Assembly (NCBI GenBank): GCA_001598975.1
Contig: BBXU01000914.1
Location: forward strand, 1 to 16,218
Length of the DNA stretch: 16,218 bases
Reading direction: 5' to 3'
From: Parachlorella kessleri
Lineage: Eukaryota; Chlorophyta; Trebouxiophyceae; Chlorellales; Chlorellaceae
A model generated the notes under the pieces. It ran no database searches. It worked only from the letters and a program-made list of their open reading frames with translations, and was not told where the DNA came from. The number at the start of each line of letters is the position of its first letter. Position 1 is the first letter of the stretch. Of this stretch, positions 9,427 to 16,218 are shown piece after piece. A program made the translations under genes and the position numbers.

Positions 9427-12400
9427 GCTGGCCACACCCAATGATGATGACGACGAAGGTCTAGATGACTTTACCTTCTGGCTCTACATCACCAGCTGTG
9501 TGGCACTGGTGGCGATGGCGGGGTGCATGAGCGGACTCACACTGGGGCTGCTCAGCTTGGACACAGTCGACTTGGAGGTGTGTTGCTCTGCTGCTTGCCC
9601 TGGGCCTAGGGATTCTCTGCAGCGGTTGGGAAAGGACTGCTGCACAGTGGTGCTTGACCTCAAAACCTCGCTGCCCCAGGCATGTGCAGTCAGGCCCCCG
9701 GTAGGCAACGGCGAAGCAGCTAATGTTGTGTAAAATTGATCGCGCATAACTTCCTGCTGGGAGGTGGGGGGCCTCTTGCTGTTCAGGCTTTGGAGACACC
9801 CTGCTCTCAGGGGCCTGTGTTGCAGCCTGCGTTGGTTGACTGACCAAGGCACCCACAGCCCAGAGAGCGCGTGTTACAAAAGAAACCTGAGAGAGTGCTG
9901 CAGATATTGAAGCGGAGTGGCAGCTCAACCCAGAAAAAGTGTGCTGAGAGGATCATGCCGGTGGGTAGCTTGGCATTTGGCAGGGCACCCATTGTTGGAG
10001 ATATGTTCCAGCAGCCTGTTGCTAGTGAGGCAATCCGCCTCATACCTATGGCACTAGAAGGCCGATGGAGCGGCCATGTAGGACCTGCACCCGGCGGCAT
10101 GCAGTTGCAGTTGTGTGGGCGGGCTGCCGACCAGTGCGTGCCATGCATGCAGGTGCTCCAGCGGCCGCATGTCCTCCTGGTGACACTGCTGGTGTGCAAT
10201 GCAGCTGCTGCGGAGGTACGAACATTATGCTAGCAACACCTTCATGCATGTTTCCGGGGGTTAGCCGGGGGTTAGCGCTGCCAGTGGTGTGCCTAGGCTA
10301 CCTTTGGGTGTGGTCATCCACGGCCTTGTGCTCTCCTGGTGCTGGCTGTCAAATTGTTGCCTGACACATACCAAGCTGTGACCCTTTGAGACATGTTTGT
10401 CGCTTTGCTTGCTATGCAACACAACGGCGGTGTGGTTGACAATTGCTAGCCATGCGACTTAAGGCCCGGGTGGTTGCTTCCCTGTTGCAGGCTCTGCCAC
10501 TTTTCCTTGACCGGCTAGCAGATCCTGTTACGGCTGTGCTCGTCTCGGTAACCGTTGTTCTGCTGTTTGGTGAGTGGGTGTGGCTCATGGGGCCCAGGTA
10601 GGCATGGCAGGGCCTACAGTGTGCTCCGACTTGGCAAACTCAAGGGCACACCAACAGTAGTGATTATGCCTGTCAGCTGCCCAATTTGGGGATTCGTGTC
10701 TGCCACTCCCGCTAGACTCCTCTTGTGCCACACCCAAGTGAAACCCCTGCATATCCTGCTCTTTGGACTGCAAAAAACTCACAGCAGCTCACTCCCTCGC
10801 CCCCCTGCCTGCACCTGCCTGCCTGCATTAGTTGACCCTGCCCACACCCCATGCAGGCGAGATCATCCCGCAAGCGCTGTGCTCACGCTATGGTCTCCAG
10901 ATCGGGGCCACCGCCGCGCCCTTTGTGCGGCTGCTGATGTGGGCCACCTGGCCCATCTCCTGGCCCATTGGCTGGGTGCTGGACAGGGTGCTGGGGGAGA
11001 GGCACTCAGCACTCTTCAGGTACACCCGGTGGTGCAGGGATGTTCTGCAGGTTGTAGTTGATGAGGCAACGAGTCACACCGAGCCGGGCAGCTTTTTTGA
11101 GCAATGGTTGTACCGGTACCCTGGCGTGCCACACGGTCAAGGGGGCACGGCCCCTGGGGCAGCGTGAGGACATGTGACACCGCCCGCTGCTGCGCCCGCT
11201 GCGCTGCTGCTGTGCAGGCGTGCTGAGCTGAAGGCGCTGGTGGACATGTGACAGTGCCCTACATGCTGCTGCTGCGCCCGCTGTGCTGTGCAGGCGTGCT
11301 GAGCTCAAGGCGCTGGTGGACATCCACAAGGAGGGCCTGGAGTTTGGCGGGGTGCTGAGCGCGGACGAGGTTAATATCATCAAGGGGGCGCTGGACATGA
11401 CACACAAGATAGCAAAGTCGGCCATGACGCCCATGGACATGGTGAGACGACCTGGGGGATAGCAGTGCCCTTGGGTGACCAGCGGGTGAGCGAGAAGAGA
11501 GGCTCCCAGTGCCCTTTGGTAACCAAAGGGCGGGCAGTAGGGGCGTGAAGGGCACATGTGCATATGTCCATGCATGCGTGGCTCAAGGTGCAAGATGTCC
11601 AATGTACCGCACCCAAGGGCAAGGAGGTGGCCAGGTGGCATTCAAAGAAGCTGCAACCCAGTCAAGGGCCTCCCTCTACAAGCCTGCCCCACTGCCTCTG
11701 CTTGCTGCTATACCTGTTTTAAGCTGGAATGCACATGACAAGGAGGGGTCAGACAGCAGTTTGGAGGTTGGCAGCTGCGTCAATCAGCAAAGCAGAATTA
11801 TGTTTGAGGCATGCAAGTAGGGCGCACCCTCAGCCCTGACCTGCCCCTCATCTTGCGTGCTGCCCTGTGCTGCAGGTGTTCATGCTGCCTGCCGACGCGG
11901 CACTTGATGAGGGAACCCTCACGGGCATCCTGGCTTCTGGTCACAGCCGTATTCCAGTTCACAGGCCGGGAAACAGGTTGGTGGGTGCATGTGGTACGTC
12001 GAGGGGTGGGGTTTTGGGAGATAGGGATAGGGGGCATGCGGTCATCTTCTTAAAAGAGGCGCTGGAAGTTGGTCAATCGTGCTGGCTGGCAGCGATGGCC
12101 TGCAATCACCCAGTACTCGAGAGGACTCGAGCTGACTTATGAAGCCAGCCAGCCAGCCAGCCAGCTAAGCAAAGGCACGAGCCATACGCCCCATGACATA
12201 TCAGTAGCTATGCCCTTTGCTAGGCCTTGTGTACCCATGTCACCACAGAGTGGGCTCCCGAGGCATGCTGCTAAGCTCGCCCGGTTCCTTGCTTGGTCGC
12301 CGCAGGGGCGAGATACTGGGGATCCTGCTGGTGAAGGAGCTGATCCTCGTGGACAAGGATGCGGGGACCCCTGTGGGGCAGATCAAAATACGGTCGCTGC

Positions 12401-14833
12401 CCTACTTGCGGGCAGGTGTGAGAGATGGGGGAGGGGATGAGGTAGCCGGTACTGCTTGCTGTCCGTGACGGTGGTCCTGGGCAGAGGTATTACTCAGCGC
12501 ACGCTGCTGGAAGCTTTACGCTGTGATGGGGCGGGGCCTGTGCCAGCAGAGCAAGGGCTGGGAATGATTGTGGATCAAGCGAAGTAATACAGCCGTTCCC
12601 GTGGCCGCGCGCCTGCCGCACTTTCCTGGCCTGTCAGCTGCAGTAGAGGTGCAGTTAGCATCCCGCACCACATTTCCTGGCTGTTCACGCTCGCGTGTCC
12701 CGCGCTTCGGTGCCCCCAGCCTGGGGCCCCCCTTATCTATACCCGCTACCCCAGGACATGCTTCATCTTGCTTTATCCCCTCTCTCCCCGCAGACACCCC
12801 CATGTACGACATGCTCAAGCTGTTTGAGATCGGGCGGTCGCACATGGCGGTCCTGACACAGCCCACGGCCGCGGCGGTGGAGCGGCGGCAGCGGGAGGTG
12901 GCGGCGCGGCGGCGCAGGCAGGAGGAGGAGCACCGGGCGGCACACATGTCCCTCGACGTCGACTCTGACGACATGTCTGTGGTGAGTGAGCGGGAGTTGA
13001 ACGGTGGCAGGAAGGCCTGGTACACACTGCAACTGGAGGCTGTAGCGGAGGTCGCTGCACGGGGCATGGCAGGGAGTAGACGGGGGCCCCTCATGGAGCA
13101 GCAAGGCCAGACATGGCGCTCATAACCAGCTGGATAATTCGGATGGCTTGGCAGTATGTAGACTGTAGCGCACCTTGACCCCGCCCTTTCCAGCTGTGTG
13201 TGTCCGCAGGATCACTCAGACTGCAGCTGCCCCGCCAGCCCCCAAGCATCGCTGCGAGAGTATGAGCCCTCGGGTGAGATTGAATGTGGTGTAGACCTGC
13301 CGCACGTCATGCGTAGGGTCTTCCTGCCAGATACATTGTAAGCCTTTTCTCGAAGTGGTGATCCGCATGCATGTACATACGTCTTGACTATGAGCTTTGC
13401 GGCCTGCCTGGACAATATCCTCAGGATCCTAAGCTAGCCCGCCATGTGGCAGTGTGTGCGCCCCTTGGCAACTGTTGGGCCCCCAGTGCCCCCGCCGCAC
13501 CCCAACCCCTGGCGCTGCCCCCGCTGCTGCAGAGATGGAGGCGATCGGCATCATCACCATCGAAGACGTGCTGGAGGAGCTGCTGCAGTCGGAGATCGTG
13601 GACGAGACCGACCAGTTCATCGACAACCTGCACTCCGAGCGCGTCAACGCGGCGCTGCTGGCCCGCGGCCTGCCCGCCCACCTTCGGCGGGTGCTGCCAA
13701 CCAGGAACATGGTGCCGCGCATAGGCTCAGCTGCCTTCATGATCGCGGCACCCTTCAGGGCTGCTTCCTCTGGGCCCGACCCCAGCTTGGAAGAGGTTCT
13801 GGCAGCGGGGACGCACGCAGCCGAGGCGGGGGTGTTCCAAAGCGTGTATGCGGCAAAGACGGCAGAGGGGGACAGCGTGGTGGTGACTGTGACCGAGCCA
13901 GTGGCGGCGGCGGGCGCAGCAGCAGCAGCGGCGGCGGGGAAAGCGGGGCCAACTGTCCCGAGCGCTGCTGGGGAGACGGTGGCCGCGTCGGCCGCGGCAG
14001 CTGGCAACGGTGGGTGCCTGGGGCCTAGCAGCTTGCTGGCTGGCATGGCTGATATGTGGTGCCTGAGGCGTGGCGGCACCTTGGCAGGGCCGTAAAGAAG
14101 CTGTGCATGTGCAGTAGAGTTGCTTGCCAACTGGCTCGCAAATACATGAAGCAGCATGGGGCGGTGTTGAAGCCATGTCAGAGATGAAGTCTTTCCTCCG
14201 ATGCATCAGTAACCCACCTTATTGTGCTGTTCCCGCCCGTTCCATGCAGTCGGGCAGCAGCAGCGCCAGGCAAGGGTAACCTTTGGCCTGCCCAAGAGCA
14301 CCCCACCCACCCCGAATGGCGGGGGAGCCGGCCTGACCACTGCCGACATAGAGGCAGTCGCAGCAGCGCTCTCCCCGCGCACCAAAGCAGCAGCAGCGGC
14401 CGCAGCAGCCTCAGCACCATCCTTACCCGCCTTGCTGGCGCACCACCACCACCCACGAGAGGATGGCTCGGCTGCCGCTTCACAGGCTGGCGGCAGCAGC
14501 GTGCTCAGCGTGGGGGCGCTGCGCGGCAGGGGCCCTGGGGGCAGTCTCCATGGCTCGGCAGCTGCCACGGCTGCCCTGGCAGCGGCCAAGGAGCGTGTGG
14601 CAGCGGAGCGCCGCAGCGGGCTCCCGCCAGTACCGCCCCACCGCCGCAGCCGGCAGCTGACGCAGGGCATCCAGGAGCAGATGGACCTGTTGGAACCGCT
14701 GCTGCTGCGGCGGGTGTCCACCGCAGACTCCGCCTTGCTGGCTGATGCTGCAAGGGATGCGACGGCTGGGGAGGAAGAGGGTGGAGGCAAGGAGGGAGCT
14801 GCTATCACCCAGAGACATGATTCCTGGCAGTAG
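9427..14833 (+). CDS. CNNM/Mam3-type DUF21-CBS protein, putative Mg2+/divalent-metal transporter
   Basis: CNNM, Mam3 and plant CBSDUF proteins are membrane proteins linked to Mg2+ and other divalent-cation efflux or homeostasis. Exons: 9427-9577, 9904-9960, 10153-10215, 10491-10569, 10857-11019, 11294-11441, 11876-11976, 12306-12415, 12794-12981, 13210-13273, 13533-14009 and 14250-14833 (TAG). All are GT-AG and phase-consistent, giving 727 residues without the first exon. Order of parts: acidic DDDDEGLDDF, DUF21 with MSGLTLGLLSLDTVDLE, HVLLVTLLVCNAA, LLFGEIIPQALCSRYGL and WPISWPIGWVLDRVLG; RRAELKALVDIH and DEVNIIKGALDM; CBS1 with AMTPMDMVFML and GHSRIPVH; ILGILLVKELI; CBS2 start MYDMLKLFEIGRSHMAVLTQ; a charged and acidic insert; CBS2 end GIITIEDVLEELLQSEIVDE. 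A tail of about 320 residues is rich in Ala/Gly. It matches Arabidopsis DUF21-CBS proteins closely; substrate is inferred from family. Confidence 0.92.
10254..10275 (+). repeat. Two tandem 11-bp units CCGGGGGTTAG
   Basis: Perfect head-to-tail duplication of CCGGGGGTTAG inside the CNNM intron 10216-10490, about 40 bases past the donor site. No function is evident. Confidence 0.9.
11168..11317 (+). repeat. 74/76-bp tandem duplication spanning a CNNM 3' splice site
   Basis: Unit 1 is 11168-11241 and unit 2 is 11242-11317; both begin GGACATGTGAC and end GCTGAGCTSAAGGCGCTGGT. Each includes a GC/CT-rich tract, TGTGCAG and the start of the exon coding RRAELKALVD. The 30 bases after each AG are identical except one (AGCTGAAGG versus AGCTCAAGG). 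The second copy continues into the real exon at 11294 (ACATCCACAAG); the first runs into ACATGTGA, an in-frame stop. Confidence 0.9.
11511..11531. repeat. Perfect palindrome with 10-bp arms
   Basis: GCCCTTTGGT, one A, then ACCAAAGGGC, inside the CNNM intron 11442-11875. A degenerate copy of its left half (GCCCTTGGGTGACC) lies about 45 bases upstream. It can fold as a tight hairpin or be a target-like inverted repeat; no transposase or target-site duplication is seen. Confidence 0.85.
12141..12164 (+). repeat. Short (AGCC)n microsatellite
   Basis: About five to six perfect tetranucleotide units of AGCC in the CNNM intron 11977-12305, preceded by a repeated CTCGAG at about 12117-12132. Confidence 0.85.
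13890..14010 (+). repeat. Alanine-coding low-complexity tract in CNNM exon 11
   Basis: GCG/GCA/GCC triplet-rich stretch within coding sequence giving AAAGAAAAAAAGKAG and AASAAAAGN. Similar Ala-rich codon runs recur in the last exon at about 14385-14420 and 14560-14590. Such GC-rich triplet expansions are common in chlorophycean proteins and presumably form a disordered cytosolic tail. Confidence 0.8.
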
Positions 14834-15024
14834 GCACTGGAATGCTGGTTTATACCTTCCTTTGAATAATAGTTCCCTCCTGGCTGCGCCTCTTTGGAAA
14901 CCCAACTTCTTTGAGTATTGCACACTGGCTAAAGGTGCCAAGTGAATAGTGATTGTTGATCAGACATCCAGATGGTTGTGTGAATGAGCTGAAGGACGTT
15001 TTGAACATACACATGCTCACATGG

Positions 15025-15029
15025 TGTAA
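15025..15029 (+). terminator. Candidate TGTAA polyadenylation signal for CNNM
   Basis: First TGTAA on the plus strand after the CNNM stop, at about 190 bases. Confidence 0.5.
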
Positions 15030-15415
15030 TACACCCATGGGCTGGGTATCTGTGTTTTCAATCAGCCGCTTGCAAAATCAGGTAGTGATGGGGCCCTGTT
15101 CATCATTATTTCTTCAATGTCGTCTGCTGTTCCTAGTCCACATGCTTAAGCGGTGTTAAAGGCTGTCTGCCATCAGCTACATGCTCGGCTTACTTTAAAA
15201 CACATCAACTTCCTGTAGGTTGCAGTTGCAACGAAGATGATGCGTAAGACTCAAATGGGAGGCCGGTTGTCAGGAACATAATTGCTCACTATAGCGGCAC
15301 AAAGGTCTTCTACAGAGCCTGGGCACTAAACTCTTATCATGTTTGCCCCAGTAGCCAGAATGGATTAACGTGGTAGTGCAACAAAGCAAAATTTTCAACT
15401 TTTGGCACATGAATC

Positions 15416-15420
15416 TTACA
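15416..15420 (-). terminator. Candidate TGTAA polyadenylation signal for the right-hand minus-strand gene
   Basis: TTACA on the plus strand, about 250 bases beyond the putative TAA at 15669-15667. It supports a transcript ending here on the minus strand. Confidence 0.4.
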
Positions 15421-15666
15421 GGGTGACATCAACACATAAGCCACAGTGCAATACACCCCGTTGCCAAGCCTACCAGCTAGACACTCAAATAGCTGCTTTG
15501 TCACACACAACCTGCACGACTAATATACACATGCCCACCGACAACAGCAGTTGGCAACGCCCTGTCCGTACTAGCAAAGTTGCTGATACTCCTGCTCAAA
15601 TGAAGATGGTATCCAGCGTCACCTGTCCTACTCCACTCAGCACCGTGGCCCCTAGGGTTGATGGTT

Positions 15667-15938
15667 TTAGACGGGTGCAGGTACGCGATTGGGTAGGGGG
15701 GCGCCAAGCTCTTTCTCCATCAGGTTGGCTGCCTCCGCATAGAAGCGGAACCTGCACCGGCACGGCAGTGTGATGGCAATCACCAGATCATAAGCAAACC
15801 CCCCTAACAGAATGGCCCCACGCTTGGGGAAAAAAACATATCTCCAACGTTGCAGTAACTCACCCTGGAAGGACGCCTGTGCTCACACCCTCCCACACGA
15901 ATGCACACGTCACTAGTAGCGTCCCGTGATCACCCACT
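15667..15938 (-). CDS. 3' end of an unidentified gene (two terminal exons)
   Basis: The last exon, 15751-15667, follows a good acceptor (GCCGGTGCAG|G) and codes FRFYAEAANLMEKELGAPLP then NRVPAPV and TAA; its composition looks clearly protein-like. Upstream, 15938-15864 is bounded by TTTCCCAG and the strong donor CAGG|GTGAGT, and its phase (two trailing bases) matches. It would code VGDHGTLLVTCAFVWEGVST then GVLPG, a partly hydrophobic stretch. The intervening 112 bases can also be read through in the last exon's frame (containing FFPKRGAILLGGFAYDLVIA), so the splice is not certain. I do not recognise the family; the hydrophobic segment followed by a charged amphipathic tail would suit a small membrane or organelle protein. 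No further exon could be defined from 15939 to 16218. Confidence 0.5.
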
Positions 15939-16218
15939 CTGGGAAATAATCACCGGTTTGGAACAACCACAGGACATAGGCATTTGTGACATCGGGCCGG
16001 GTCTGATTACACAATTGCCTTGCTCCATGGTCACTAATCATCCAGCCACAACTCTCCCTCGCGGAAACACCACCCTCCCACAGGGGCACGCAAGAAGGAG
16101 CCGGGGCAAACACCTTGCCAAAGGTGCTAGGAGCACCACTCATCCAACAGCCTCACTACAACGCTTCCCCATCACTAACCTCGGTTCCATGACTGCACCT
16201 CCCAAACCTACCCCCCCC

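Larger units (their letters stand above)
14834..15666. other. Convergent 3' region between CNNM and the minus-strand gene
   Basis: No coding sequence recognised. Plus-strand TGTAA at 15025-15029 can end the CNNM transcript about 190 bases after its stop. TTACA at 15416-15420 reads TGTAA on the minus strand and lies about 250 bases beyond the stop of the putative gene to the right. Confidence 0.55.

Noticed and set aside
13429..14206. Minus-strand frames of 159-242 codons opposite the CNNM 3' exons
   Set aside because: GC-rich coding sequence with biased third positions leaves the antisense open; the plus strand carries a firm CBS match with consistent splice phases.

Overview
This is nuclear DNA from a eukaryote, most likely a chlorophycean green alga. 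The protein-coding genes are split into many short exons with GT-AG junctions, and the coding sequence is GC-rich. The downstream regions carry TGTAA, the usual polyadenylation signal of volvocine and sphaeroplealean algae, rather than AATAAA. One start site (CAACATGAC) fits the green-algal initiation context, and the largest protein has long Ala/Gly-rich stretches. I saw no operons, insertion sequences, CRISPR arrays or tRNA/rRNA genes.

Layout: (1) 183-3206, + strand: the C-terminal half of the NEDD8/RUB-activating E1 regulatory subunit (AXR1/APPBP1/NAE1), seven exons, running in from the left edge. (2) 3840-5718, + strand: a complete six-exon TMEM41-type VTT-domain (DedA superfamily) membrane protein of 274 residues. 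(3) 7754-7004, - strand: cytosolic ribosomal protein eL31 (RPL31), two coding exons and probably a 5'-UTR intron. (4) 9427-14833, + strand: a CNNM/Mam3-type DUF21-CBS protein, twelve coding exons recognised, with a candidate first exon at 8131-8201. (5) 15938-15667, - strand: two phase-compatible exons that look like the 3' end of an unidentified gene leaving the window on the right.

Genes 1 and 2 are in tandem, 2 and 3 converge, 3 and 4 are head to head with a short shared upstream region, and 4 and 5 converge. The genes are unrelated in function (protein neddylation, ER lipid scrambling, translation, divalent-metal transport), so this is an ordinary compact algal gene neighbourhood rather than a functional cluster.

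I worked out the exon borders by hand from splice motifs, codon phase and similarity to remembered family members. They close without frame errors for genes 1 to 4. The points of interest are in gene structure: a G-rich minisatellite whose repeat unit contains a copy of a 5' splice site, a probable GC-AG intron in the VTT gene, a 74/76-bp tandem duplication that creates a decoy 3' splice site and a premature stop in the CNNM gene, a 10-bp-arm palindrome in a CNNM intron, and the unidentified minus-strand terminus. I found no sign of a wholly new biological system.
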